This document shows, one piece after another, positions 1 through 8,625 of a stretch of DNA of 64,000 bases. Both the position numbers and the translations under genes were made by a program. The notes below the pieces were generated by a model, which was not told where the DNA came from, did no database searches, and worked only from the letters and a program-made list of their open reading frames with translations. Source of the DNA: Perlucidibaca wandonensis. GTDB lineage: Bacteria; Pseudomonadota; Gammaproteobacteria; Pseudomonadales; Moraxellaceae. Numbering within the stretch: the first letter of the stretch is position 1; every line of letters begins with the position of its first letter. The stretch covers positions 1-64,000 of the forward strand of contig NZ_JBHTIT010000001.1 in the NCBI RefSeq assembly GCF_042677145.1, read 5' to 3'.

Positions 1-23
1 GAAAGTAGGTCATTGCCAGGCAC
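1..23 (+). rRNA. rrf: 5S rRNA, 3' end only
   Basis: The first bases match the conserved 3' end of bacterial 5S rRNA (GAGAGTAGG-type helix followed by TGCCAGGCA, which pairs with the 5' TGCCTGGC end of the molecule outside the window). A strong terminator follows 11 bases later, as expected at the end of an rRNA operon. Only the last ~23 nt are present, so the exact 3' end is approximate. Confidence 0.8.
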
Positions 24-33
24 CTAATGCAAC

Positions 34-63
34 AGCCCTCGTCAGAAATGACGGGGGCTTTTT
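34..63 (+). terminator. Rho-independent terminator of the rRNA operon
   Basis: An 11-bp stem (AGCCCTCGTCA / TGACGGGGGCT, one T-G pair) closes a GAAA tetraloop and runs into a T tract. It sits directly after the 5S rRNA end and most likely terminates the rRNA operon. Confidence 0.9.
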
Positions 64-163
64 GCTGCCTGAAATTTGATGAAATGCACGCAACTCACAC
101 CCGCTGGGACTCGTATTTTGACGTCTGAGCTCACTTAGGGGCGCTTTTACGGCATGGAGAACT

Positions 164-430
164 ATGAAAAATCAACTAGATCCGACGATAGCTCGCGGCA
201 TATATCAGCATTACAAAGGGCCGTATTACCAAGTGCTTGATGTGGTACGGCATTCTGAGAGTGAAGAGTGGTTGGTGTATTACCGAACCTGCTATGGCGA
301 TTGGAGTCGCTGGGTGCGGCCATACGATATGTTTGTTGGAACAATCAAGATTGATGGCGTTGAGCAGCGGCGCTTTGCTTATATTGCCGCTACTTTGAGT
401 GAGCTGGGCTTGTTAGAGCCGACTGTTTAA
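164..430 (+). CDS. DUF1653 domain protein
   Basis: An 88-residue soluble protein. The core HYKGPYYQVLDVVRHSE, then VYYR, YGD and WVRPYDMF, is the signature of the DUF1653 family, short single-domain proteins of unknown biochemical role. The ATG at 164 is preceded by GGAGA at a suitable distance, which supports this start. It stands alone between the rRNA terminator and the convergent nadC gene. The family match is clear; no function can be assigned. Confidence 0.85.
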   Translation: MKNQLDPTIARGIYQHYKGPYYQVLDVVRHSESEEWLVYYRTCYGDWSRWVRPYDMFVGTIKIDGVEQRRFAYIAATLSELGLLEPTV

Positions 431-485
431 GCCGTGGGTTATGCTTGAACCACGCGCAGGCGAGAGCCACAAGCCTAATTAACGT

Positions 486-1331
486 TTAGCCCTGCTCAAT
501 TAATCGCATAGATAAGTCGATTGCGCGAATATCTTTAGTGATTGTGCCTAGCGAAATATAATCGACGCCTGTTTCAGCAATGCCACGAATAGTCTCGTGA
601 TTGACATTGCCAGAAGCTTCAAGCGGGATATCACCAGCGGCTAATTGAACTGCCGTGCACATGTCCTCTAAAGAAAAATTATCGAGCATGATACGGTCTG
701 CTTTAGCTGCAATAGCTAACGCCAGCTCATCGAGGTTTTCTACCTCAACTTCAACTAAGCGATCGCTAGCGTAAGCTCGTGCAGCGCTAATCGCGGCTGC
801 AATAGAGCCGGCGGCCATGATGTGATTTTCTTTGATCAAAAAGGCATCGTAAAGGCCGAGGCGATGATTCATGCCACCACCAACGCGAACAGCATATTTT
901 TGCGCAATGCGCAGGCCAGGCAATGTTTTGCGTGTATCGAGAAGACGAGCCTTCGTGCCCGCTAGCATTTGAACTAAAGCATGCGTGTGAGTTGCAGTTG
1001 CCGACAAGGTTTGCAGGAAATTCAGAGCAGAACGTTCGGCAGTGAGCAGGCTTCGCGCGCGGCCACTAATGCGCAAAAGCTCTGTGCCAGCAGGCACGAC
1101 TTGACCTTCTTTCACCTGCCATTGCAGCACCAGCTCACGGTCGACTGATAAAAATGTCGCCTCGACCCAAGGCATGCCCGCCATAACCATATCTTCACGG
1201 GTGATGATGCGCGCCACTGCCTGTTTATCGTGCGGAATTAACGCTGCAGAAATATCACCGTTACCAATATCTTCAACAAGCGCCGAGGCTACGTTTGCGG
1301 CTAAAGCGGCATCGATCATTTCAGGTTTCAT
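486..1331 (-). CDS. nadC: Nicotinate-nucleotide pyrophosphorylase (carboxylating)
   Basis: Quinolinate phosphoribosyltransferase, the step of de novo NAD synthesis that converts quinolinate and PRPP to nicotinate mononucleotide, CO2 and PPi. Family motifs are in order: LLTAERSALNFLQ, the substrate-binding TRKTLPGLR, KYAVRVGGGMNHR, LIKENHI, EVEVENLDE and MLDNF, ending with the SLGTITKD strand. I chose the ATG at 1331 (281 aa) over an upstream GTG at 1358, because GAGAG lies 5-6 bases before it and the protein then begins MKPEMIDAAL like other NadC proteins. It diverges from ampD, and nadC next to ampD is a common gammaproteobacterial arrangement. Confidence 0.95.
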   Translation of the reverse strand: MKPEMIDAALAANVASALVEDIGNGDISAALIPHDKQAVARIITREDMVMAGMPWVEATFLSVDRELVLQWQVKEGQVVPAGTELLRISGRARSLLTAERSALNFLQTLSATATHTHALVQMLAGTKARLLDTRKTLPGLRIAQKYAVRVGGGMNHRLGLYDAFLIKENHIMAAGSIAAAISAARAYASDRLVEVEVENLDELALAIAAKADRIMLDNFSLEDMCTAVQLAAGDIPLEASGNVNHETIRGIAETGVDYISLGTITKDIRAIDLSMRLIEQG

Positions 1332-1525
1332 GTGAGCTCTCAATAAAGATGAATGCACTGCTTGCGGTGAGCTGCGAAGACTGTGCGAATGAGTGGCGGC
1401 TGGTCAAAAAATTACGCAGCGTGTCATTATTGGCGCAAGTATAAAGCCAGACGCGCAGGTCGTCATGGTCAGCGCGGAATGGATTGGGTAGTCTAGCGGA
1501 AAGAGTTTTCATCGAGCATGTCGTC

Positions 1526-2137
1526 GTGACCACAGTTCCTAGTCAATCATTAAGTATTTGTTCTCAGCATTGGTTGAAGGGTGCACGGCACTGCCCATCG
1601 CCATTTTTTAATGCGCGCCCGAATAACGAAATTTCATTGGCGGTAATTCATAACATCAGCTTGCCGCCTGGTGTGTTTGGCGGCCCACATATTGATGCGT
1701 TATTTACTGGCAAGCTTGATGCGCGAGCGCACCCATATTTCGCCGAAATTGCAGGCATGGAAGTCTCCGCGCACGTTCTGATTCGCCGCGATGGTGAGCT
1801 GGTGCAATACGTCGCGTTTGATCAGCGCGCATGGCATGCCGGTAAATCGACATATAAAGGTCGCGATAATTGTAATGATTTCGCCATCGGCATTGAATTA
1901 GAGGGCTGCGATGATCAGCCCTTTAGTGATAAGCAGTATGATGCCCTCAATGAATTATTAGCCGTATTGGCCGAGAACTATCCGGCTATAAATGGCGAAT
2001 TGATAGGCCATAGTGATATAGCGCCGGGGCGGAAAACAGACCCTGGACCCCGTTTTGATTGGTCGCGTGTTGTCGCGACTGCACCGCAAGTTGAGGCGCT
2101 TGCTGAGCACATCCGGCCTCCTGGAGAAAACACATGA
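1526..2137 (+). CDS. ampD: 1,6-anhydro-N-acetylmuramyl-L-alanine amidase AmpD
   Basis: Cytoplasmic zinc amidase of peptidoglycan recycling, which cleaves anhydroMurNAc from the stem peptide and so sets the level of AmpR-activating muropeptides. Family motifs are VIHNISLPP (zinc His), GGPHIDALFTG, HPYF, SAHVLIRRDGELVQYV, RAWHAG, CNDFAIGIELEG and GHSDIAPGRKTDPGP (zinc His and Asp). There is no signal peptide. The start is uncertain: no ATG is available in frame, and GTG at 1526 gives 203 aa, slightly longer than the roughly 183 aa of enterobacterial AmpD. A TTG at 1484 is less likely. The stop overlaps the ampE start (ATGA at 2134-2137), implying translational coupling. Confidence 0.93.
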   Translation: MTTVPSQSLSICSQHWLKGARHCPSPFFNARPNNEISLAVIHNISLPPGVFGGPHIDALFTGKLDARAHPYFAEIAGMEVSAHVLIRRDGELVQYVAFDQRAWHAGKSTYKGRDNCNDFAIGIELEGCDDQPFSDKQYDALNELLAVLAENYPAINGELIGHSDIAPGRKTDPGPRFDWSRVVATAPQVEALAEHIRPPGENT

Positions 2138-2976
2138 CGTTATTGCTCGCCCTGATCGCTATTGCCGCTTACTTTTCAATGCCGGAGGAGTGGCGACTAC
2201 GCTTGTCAACGCCACTTCCGCATTGGCTGGGATGGAGTCACCGTGTGCCGGTTGGCAATAGCCTTCGCCTAGCAATCGCGGTGATTGTGCCAATGATTAT
2301 TTTGGCCGTAGCGCTTCAATTATTAGATGAGCTGGCAAGTATTTTCGTGTTTTTGCTCAGTGCCGTCATTGTTATTGCTGTGTTTGGCGATAGTCAGGCA
2401 AATCGTATTTTTCAGCAAAATCAAGCCGAATGGGCGGGCAGCGAATGGCCCAGTGATGATGAGCTACTAGAGAACGCTCTGAGCTTGGCGCGCCAGCATC
2501 ATCTGCGCAGTCAACTTAATGAGCTCTTCGCACCACTGTTTTGGCTGCTGCTAGCAACACCGGTCGCTGCGCTTGGCTACTATCTACTGCGCCGTGTCGC
2601 TTTCGATGAGCAAGCAGTTGAGTTAAGCACTGAAGCCGGTGATGACGCCGCAGCAAGTGAGGAAAGCCTAGCTGTAATTTGTTTACGACTTGCCGACTGG
2701 ATCCCTGCGCGTTTACTCGCACTCAGCTTTGCATTGGCGGGCAATTTCACCTCCACCTGGGCCGCAATTAGCGGGCGTATATTGCGCACTGAAACTGTTG
2801 CCTACGAGCTCATTGACGATGCTGCTGAAGCTGCTGAGCCCATCGCCATTGATCCATCGCTTACGCCTGCAGTCGGCCTCGCTACCGCCATGCATCAGCT
2901 CGAAAGCTTGCTGCAACGAGCACTAGTGGTGTGGATGGTGTTTCTTGCCGTCAAGACACTTTGGCCGGGCATGTGA
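2134..2976 (+). CDS. ampE: Inner-membrane protein AmpE
   Basis: A 280-residue inner-membrane protein of the AmpE family, classically co-transcribed with ampD and linked to beta-lactamase regulation, though its biochemical role is unsettled. Hydrophobic segments lie near residues 1-15, 45-90, 130-150 and at the C terminus (VVWMVFLAVKTLWPG). The LLALSFALAGNF segment around residue 190 is typical of the AmpE/CobD-like fold. It starts on the ampD stop (ATGA) and its own TGA overlaps the GTG of the next gene, so three genes form one coupled operon. Confidence 0.9.
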   Translation: MTLLLALIAIAAYFSMPEEWRLRLSTPLPHWLGWSHRVPVGNSLRLAIAVIVPMIILAVALQLLDELASIFVFLLSAVIVIAVFGDSQANRIFQQNQAEWAGSEWPSDDELLENALSLARQHHLRSQLNELFAPLFWLLLATPVAALGYYLLRRVAFDEQAVELSTEAGDDAAASEESLAVICLRLADWIPARLLALSFALAGNFTSTWAAISGRILRTETVAYELIDDAAEAAEPIAIDPSLTPAVGLATAMHQLESLLQRALVVWMVFLAVKTLWPGM

Positions 2977-3884
2977 TTCGGCTGGCGCAATGCCTTTTTC
3001 TCGGCATTGCGCTAGGGCTGGCTCCAGCAGCAAACGCCCTAAGTCATTGGCAGGATGATCAAGGCCAGTCATGGACTGCGCCGAAAAAGCTACCGACGCG
3101 ATGGATTGTGCTTGGCCCGCACTTGGTCGAAATGGCCGAGGCCATTGGCGCAAAGCAGCGCATTGTTGGCGTGCAAGATGACCATCCCATTCCGGGGCGT
3201 TACGAGGTTAGCCTGAGCGGCTATGCAGTGGTCGGCCAATCGGGAAGCATTAGCGAGGAGCGTGTTCGCGCTTTACGACCCGACCTTGTCGTGTTTTGGG
3301 CGGCTGGGCTTTCGCCGGTGCAGCAGCGTCGTTTACAGCGGCTGGGAATCCCTTTGCTGGCCATCGCGCCGAAAACACTGGATGACATTCCTGAGCGCCT
3401 GCTCTGGCTCGGTGCTTTGTCTGGCTTTGGCAAAAATGCGCAAAAGCTCGCCGATAGCGAGCTATCAAATCTCACTAAAACCCGCCAAGACTTTGCTGAT
3501 GGCCCGCGCTTACGCGGCTTTTACCAAGTCTGGCAACAGCCGCTGTATTCCTTATCACGACAAAATTTAGTCAGTCAAGCCATGGCTGTATGCGGCGTCG
3601 ATTCCATTGTGCCGAGCGGTAATATCGAAGCCCCCATCATGAATGTAGAGGCCATTTTAGCCGCGCGCACAGAGATCATTTTAGTTGGCGTAGATGAGCT
3701 GTCTAGGGCGCATGCGTTTTGGCAGCGATTTAGTACGTTGCCTGCCGTGCAGCGAAATGCCATTGTTGGAGTTGATGATTTTGCGCTCACTCGGCCAGGA
3801 TTATCCTTATTACGCGCTATTCCAAGCCTGTGTCAGGCAGTTTCGCCTTGGCGTATCCGACAGAGCGTGCCAGAATCGCAGTGA
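2973..3884 (+). CDS. BtuF-like periplasmic cobalamin (or iron-chelate) binding protein
   Basis: A 303-residue helical-backbone substrate-binding protein of the PeriPBP/BtuF type. The GTG at 2973 overlaps the ampE stop as GTGA and gives a good signal peptide (positive start, hydrophobic FLGIALGLAPAANA, cleavage before LSHW). The body has WIVLGPHLVEMAEAIGA, IVGVQDDHP, GQSGSISEERVRALRPDLVV and the second-lobe hinge, as in BtuF. No permease (BtuC) or ATPase (BtuD) gene lies nearby, so it must pair with subunits encoded elsewhere. A B12 role is supported by btuB and a cobalamin adenosyltransferase 5-7 kb away, but a siderophore or haem ligand cannot be excluded. Confidence 0.72.
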   Translation: MIRLAQCLFLGIALGLAPAANALSHWQDDQGQSWTAPKKLPTRWIVLGPHLVEMAEAIGAKQRIVGVQDDHPIPGRYEVSLSGYAVVGQSGSISEERVRALRPDLVVFWAAGLSPVQQRRLQRLGIPLLAIAPKTLDDIPERLLWLGALSGFGKNAQKLADSELSNLTKTRQDFADGPRLRGFYQVWQQPLYSLSRQNLVSQAMAVCGVDSIVPSGNIEAPIMNVEAILAARTEIILVGVDELSRAHAFWQRFSTLPAVQRNAIVGVDDFALTRPGLSLLRAIPSLCQAVSPWRIRQSVPESQ

Positions 3885-3983
3885 CTGGGTAGTCATCGCA
3901 TTGCGCTTACCCGCGCTAGCCGAGAGACTGCCTTTATCCAGCCCACAAGGCTGTCACCCGCTAAGCCTAATAAGGAGGCAACC

Positions 3984-6647
3984 ATGGCGCGGTCCCGTCA
4001 GTACGGTGATTCTGATCCAATCGAAACACAAGAATGGTTTGATGCTCTAGTTTCAGTAGCAGAGAACGAATCCCCCGAACGAGCACGACAACTACTAGGT
4101 TGGCTCGTCGGTCAAGCACCGCAATTTGGCATCCAAATTGATCGCTTAAACACCCCCTATTTAAATACCGTTCCGCGTGAAAAAGAGCCGCTGATGCCCG
4201 GCGACCCTAATCTCGAATGGCGCCTACGTTCGTTGATTCGCTGGAATGCCTTGGCGATTGTCATGCGCGCCAACCAAAACAATGACGATGAGCTTGGCGG
4301 ACATATCGCCACCTTCGCCTCGTCGGCGACACTTTACGATGTGGGCTTTAACCATTTTTTCCGTGCCCCAAATGACGAGCAGCTTGGCGATCTTATTTAT
4401 TATCAAGGTCACTCGGCGCCAGGGATCTACGCGCGCTCATTTCTCGAAGGTCGCTTAAGCGAAGAACAGCTCAGTCGTTATCGCCGTGAAGTTGGCGGTG
4501 GTGGTTTGCCAAGCTATCCACATCCTTGGTTGATGCCGGATTACTGGCAGTTCCCGACAGTCTCGATGGGCCTAGGTCCAATCATGTCGATCTACCAAGC
4601 CAATGTGATGAAGTATTTAATCAACCGCGAATTGCTGCCAGATCAAGGTCGCAAAGTCTGGGCATTTCTGGGTGATGGCGAGATGGACGAGCCAGAGTCT
4701 TTGGGCGCTATCGCCTTAGCTGGCCGTGAAAAACTCGATAATCTCATCTTCGTCATCAACTGTAACTTGCAGCGCCTCGATGGCCCTGTGCGCGGCAATG
4801 GCAAAATCATTCAAGAGCTAGAGTCGGTGTTTCGTGGTGCTGGCTGGAAAGTCATCAAGGTCGTTTGGGGTAAAAAGTGGGATCCGCTACTCGCTCGCGA
4901 TGACACCGGTGCTTTAAAGCAACGCATGTTGGAAGCTGTCGATGGCGAGTACCAAGCCTTTAAAAATCAAGGCGGCGCTTACACTCGTGAAAAGTTCTTC
5001 GGCAAATATCCTGAGCTAGCTGAGCTAGTAAAAGACATGAGCGATGATGAAATTGCCAGTTTGGACCGCGGTGGCCACGACCCATTCAAGGTCTATGCAG
5101 CCTACGCAGAAGCGATGGCGGCAAAGGGCCAGCCAGTGGTTATTTTGGCTAAAACCATTAAGGGTTATGCAACTGGTGCTGGCGAAGCCGCCAACAAAAC
5201 TCACCAAATGAAAATGCTAGATGTTGATTCATTACGTATGTTTCGTGATCGCTTTGACATGCCATTTAGCGATGATCAGCTGAAAGATCTGCCATTTTTC
5301 CGTCCACCTGCAGATAGTCCAGAAATGAAATATCTGCATGAACGGCGGCAAAAGCTAGGCGGCTATTTGCCGCAGCGTCGAACTGAAGGCACAGCGTTGC
5401 CGGTGCCTACGCTAGATCAGCTCAGCACCATAACGACGGGTTCTGAGCGGCCGATTTCGACCACGATGGCATTGGTTCGCTTGATGGGTGTGCTGCTGAA
5501 AATGGATGGCTTAGGTCGACGTATCGTGCCTATTGTGCCCGATGAAGCGCGCACTTTCGGTATGGAAGGCATGTTCCGTCAGCTTGGCATTTACTCCAAT
5601 GTTGGCCAGCTGTATGAGCCTGAAGATCACGCGCAGCTGATGTATTACCGAGAAGATGTCAAAGGCCAGATCTTGGAAGAAGGCATTAACGAAGCTGGCG
5701 CGATGAGTGCGTGGATTGCTTGCGCTACCTCGTACAGCATTCATAACCAACCCTTGGTTCCGTTCTACCTGTTCTATTCAATGTTTGGCTTCCAGCGCAT
5801 TGGCGACTTGGCTTGGGCTGCTGGCGACTCACGCGCACGCGGCTTTTTAGTTGGCGCTACTTCGGGCCGCACCACGCTAAACGGTGAAGGCTTGCAACAC
5901 GAAGATGGCCATTCGCACGTGCTGTCGGCGACCGTGCCGAACTGCGTGAGCTATGACCCAACTTATAGCTACGAAGTTGCCGTCATTGTGCAGGACGGCT
6001 TGCGCCGCATGTTTGGCGAGCAGGAAGATGTGTATTACTACCTGACTACATTGAACGAAAACTACCCACACCCACCGATGCCGGTTGGTTGTGAGGAGGG
6101 CATTCGTCGTGGTCTGTATAAGTTCCAGCCAGCTAAGCGTGGCAAAGGCCCAGAAGTTCAGTTGATGGGCGGTGGCGCTATCTTGCGCGAAGTTGAAGGT
6201 GCAGTGGCCTTGCTGGCCGCTGTTGGTGTGCGTGCTGCAGTTTGGAGCGCGCCGAGCTTCACCGAGTTGCGTCGCGAAGGTCTCGATGTAGAGCGCTGGA
6301 ATACGCTGCATCCTGATGAGAAGCCGCGTAGCGCCTGGGTCACTGATCAGCTGACTGGTAGTAAAGGCCCAATCATTGCTGCCAGCGATTATATGAAAGT
6401 TCACGCCGATCAGATTCGTGCCTTCATTCCCGATGGCCGTGCGTATCGTGTTTTGGGTACCGATGGCTTCGGCCGTTCCGATTCGCGCAAGCAGCTACGC
6501 CGTCACTTTGAGGTCGATTCAGCACATGTGGCATACGTCGCATTGGCAGCCCTGCACGCTAGCGGTGATATTGCGCTAGATGCCTTGTTGGCCGCTCGCG
6601 AGCAATGGGGCATTGACCCCGAGCAAGCACATTCGGCGACAGCTTGA
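3984..6647 (+). CDS. aceE: Pyruvate dehydrogenase E1 component, homodimeric
   Basis: An 887-residue thiamine-diphosphate enzyme that decarboxylates pyruvate and acetylates the lipoyl domain of E2, feeding acetyl-CoA to the TCA cycle. Length and layout match gammaproteobacterial AceE: N-terminal E2-binding segment, the ThDP motif GDGEMDEPESLGAI followed by INCNLQRLDG, the KTIKGYATG region, the transketolase-like pyrimidine domain (IVPDEARTFGMEGMFRQ) and the C-terminal domain with SDYMKVHADQIRAFIPDG. The start at 3984 has a perfect AAGGAGG five bases upstream. aceF follows after ten bases. No pdhR or lpd is present in the window. Confidence 0.98.
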   Translation: MARSRQYGDSDPIETQEWFDALVSVAENESPERARQLLGWLVGQAPQFGIQIDRLNTPYLNTVPREKEPLMPGDPNLEWRLRSLIRWNALAIVMRANQNNDDELGGHIATFASSATLYDVGFNHFFRAPNDEQLGDLIYYQGHSAPGIYARSFLEGRLSEEQLSRYRREVGGGGLPSYPHPWLMPDYWQFPTVSMGLGPIMSIYQANVMKYLINRELLPDQGRKVWAFLGDGEMDEPESLGAIALAGREKLDNLIFVINCNLQRLDGPVRGNGKIIQELESVFRGAGWKVIKVVWGKKWDPLLARDDTGALKQRMLEAVDGEYQAFKNQGGAYTREKFFGKYPELAELVKDMSDDEIASLDRGGHDPFKVYAAYAEAMAAKGQPVVILAKTIKGYATGAGEAANKTHQMKMLDVDSLRMFRDRFDMPFSDDQLKDLPFFRPPADSPEMKYLHERRQKLGGYLPQRRTEGTALPVPTLDQLSTITTGSERPISTTMALVRLMGVLLKMDGLGRRIVPIVPDEARTFGMEGMFRQLGIYSNVGQLYEPEDHAQLMYYREDVKGQILEEGINEAGAMSAWIACATSYSIHNQPLVPFYLFYSMFGFQRIGDLAWAAGDSRARGFLVGATSGRTTLNGEGLQHEDGHSHVLSATVPNCVSYDPTYSYEVAVIVQDGLRRMFGEQEDVYYYLTTLNENYPHPPMPVGCEEGIRRGLYKFQPAKRGKGPEVQLMGGGAILREVEGAVALLAAVGVRAAVWSAPSFTELRREGLDVERWNTLHPDEKPRSAWVTDQLTGSKGPIIAASDYMKVHADQIRAFIPDGRAYRVLGTDGFGRSDSRKQLRRHFEVDSAHVAYVALAALHASGDIALDALLAAREQWGIDPEQAHSATA

Positions 6648-6657
6648 GGAGGGCGCT

Positions 6658-7980
6658 ATGACTATTTCTGTGAAAGTGCCTGATCTAGGCGTCGATGCCG
6701 CCGAGGTGATTGAGCTGTTGGTTAAGCCTGGCGAGACAGTGAAAAAAGAGCAGCCCATCGCGGTGTTGGAGTCTGACAAAGCCAGCCTTGAGTTACCGGC
6801 ACCAGAAGACGGCGTGTTTGTGTCTTGGTCGGTGGCGGTGGGCACTAGCGTGAAAGAGGGTGATGCGCTGTGTGTGATAGAGGTGGCTGGTGCGGATGCA
6901 GCAGAGGCTGCGGAGAAGCCAGCTGAAGCGAAATCTGAGGTTGCTTCAGAGCCTAAGGCCAGCGCTGAGCCTGTTCAGGAGGCTAAAGCCCCACCGACTG
7001 CTAAGCCAGCCGAGCCTAAAGTTGCAGACAAGCCAGCAGTAGTTTCTGTCGCCGAAACTGCGCCCAGCAAGGCCGTTCATGCCGGCCCTGCTGTGCGGCG
7101 CTTAGCACGCGAGCTGGGCGTTGATTTAGCCGCGCTGCCATCGGGTCAAGGCCCTAATGGCCGCCTGCTGAAAGAAGATGTGCATACGTGGGTGAAATCG
7201 CGCTTGAGCCAAGCACCGGCTAGCGGTGGCGGCTCTGGCATGAACTTTGGCGAGCTACCTCCTGAGCCGGACTACACGAAATGGGGTGAGATCACACTCA
7301 CGCCGCGCTCGCGTATTCAGCGTAAATCAGCTGAAAACCTCGCACGCTCAAGCCTGATGGTGCCGCAAGTCACGCAGTTTGATTTGGCCGATATTACCGA
7401 GCTTGAGGCGTTTCGCTTAACCCAGCGCGACCGCTTTAAGGCCGATGGCCTATCGCTGACCATGACTGCTCTGGCGGCGAAAACGGTAGCGTATTTGCTA
7501 CGCGAAATGCCGCAGTTCAATGCCTCTTTGAGCCGTGATGGCGAAAGCTTGGTGCTCAAGCAATACGTCAATCTTGGCATCGCGGTGGATACGCCTAATG
7601 GCTTGATGGTGCCGGTTTTGCATAATGCCGACCGAATGAGCTTGCGCGAGATCGCCGAGCAGCTAGGTGTACTAGCCGAGCAAGCGCGCTCCGGTAAATT
7701 GCCACCAGCTGCAATGCAGGGCGCTAGTTTCACTATTTCGTCGCTCGGCGGGATTGGCGGCACGGCGTTCACGCCATTAGTGAACTGGCCGGAGGTCGCT
7801 ATTTTGGGACTATCGCGAGCGAGCAAAGCGCCGGTATGGAATGGCTCAGCGTTTGAGCCACGCCTGCAGTTGCCGTTATCACTGAGCTATGACCATCGCG
7901 TGATTGATGGTGCGGCGGCGGCGCGTTTCACTACGCGACTGGCGGCGCTGATGGCGGATATTCGACAGTTGCTGATTTAA
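6658..7980 (+). CDS. aceF: Dihydrolipoyllysine acetyltransferase, PDH E2, single lipoyl domain
   Basis: E2 core of the pyruvate dehydrogenase complex (440 aa). Order of domains: one lipoyl domain (residues 1-80, lipoyl Lys in ESDKAS at residue 41), a long Ala/Pro/Lys/Glu linker (about 82-140), the peripheral E1/E3-binding domain (AGPAVRRLARELGVD through NGRLLKEDV), and the catalytic acetyltransferase domain ending with the SYDHRVIDGAAAARF active-site motif. E. coli AceF carries three lipoyl domains, whereas this one has one, as in several other proteobacteria. ATG at 6658 follows GAGGAGGG; the longer in-frame extension into aceE was rejected. Confidence 0.97.
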   Translation: MTISVKVPDLGVDAAEVIELLVKPGETVKKEQPIAVLESDKASLELPAPEDGVFVSWSVAVGTSVKEGDALCVIEVAGADAAEAAEKPAEAKSEVASEPKASAEPVQEAKAPPTAKPAEPKVADKPAVVSVAETAPSKAVHAGPAVRRLARELGVDLAALPSGQGPNGRLLKEDVHTWVKSRLSQAPASGGGSGMNFGELPPEPDYTKWGEITLTPRSRIQRKSAENLARSSLMVPQVTQFDLADITELEAFRLTQRDRFKADGLSLTMTALAAKTVAYLLREMPQFNASLSRDGESLVLKQYVNLGIAVDTPNGLMVPVLHNADRMSLREIAEQLGVLAEQARSGKLPPAAMQGASFTISSLGGIGGTAFTPLVNWPEVAILGLSRASKAPVWNGSAFEPRLQLPLSLSYDHRVIDGAAAARFTTRLAALMADIRQLLI

Positions 7981-8032
7981 AGCTAACGCGATGTAGAATA
8001 AAAAACATCTTATTCATTCACGTATGCACGGT

Positions 8033-8584
8033 TTAGCCAGAGCGCTTACGCCACAACACTTCGTTGCCACCATCGGCTCGCGCTAACTGCCTCGCCAAGA
8101 CAAAAAAGTAGTCCGACAGGCGATTTAGATACTTAATCGCCTGCGGATTTACCGTTTCTGCATCGGCCAAAGTCAGTGTACGCCGCTCGGCACGCCGGCT
8201 CACCGTGCGAGCCACATGTGCCGCCGCTGCCGCTGGCGAACCGCCGGGCAAGATGAAGTCCTTCAACGCCGGCAACTCAGCATTCACCGCATCAATCGCC
8301 GACTCTAAACGCTCCACATAGGCTGCTGTGACTAGCTCATAGCCGGGGATGCAAAGCTCACCACCGACATCGAACAGATCATGCTGAATATGCTCCAACA
8401 TAATCTGCGCCGAATGATCGGCCGCGAGCGCGGCGCGCAACATGCCAACCTGAGCATTGGTTTCATCCACAGTGCCATAGGCCTCGACCCGCAACGCATC
8501 CTTGCGCACACGACTGCCATCGCCGAGTCCAGTAGTGCCGTCATCACCGGTGCGCGTGTAGATTTTCGTCAGGCGATTGCCCAT
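8033..8584 (-). CDS. PduO-type corrinoid adenosyltransferase
   Basis: ATP:cob(I)alamin adenosyltransferase of the PduO/MMAB family (183 aa), which makes coenzyme B12 from imported corrinoid. Diagnostic N terminus KIYTRTGDDGTTGLGDGSRV (ATP-binding loop), then GTVDETNAQVG, the DLFDVGGEL segment, FILPGGS and the C-terminal RTVSRRAERR with LNRLSDYFFVLAR. It lies 41 bp downstream of btuB on the same strand and is probably in the same riboswitch-controlled transcript. The family has three unrelated types; this is clearly the PduO type, not CobA/BtuR. Confidence 0.95.
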   Translation of the reverse strand: MGNRLTKIYTRTGDDGTTGLGDGSRVRKDALRVEAYGTVDETNAQVGMLRAALAADHSAQIMLEHIQHDLFDVGGELCIPGYELVTAAYVERLESAIDAVNAELPALKDFILPGGSPAAAAAHVARTVSRRAERRTLTLADAETVNPQAIKYLNRLSDYFFVLARQLARADGGNEVLWRKRSG

Positions 8585-8625
8585 GGTGCTGCTCCTGAAA
8601 AATCAGTGAAGTAGTGAGCTTTAGC

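Noticed and set aside
6580..6657. aceF start inside the end of aceE
   Set aside because: The lipoyl domain begins at MTISVKVPDLG (6658), with GAGGAGGG immediately before it.
7981..8032. Terminator between aceF and the adenosyltransferase
   Set aside because: Only A/T-rich weak stems (GAATAA/TTATTC) are present; no GC-rich hairpin.
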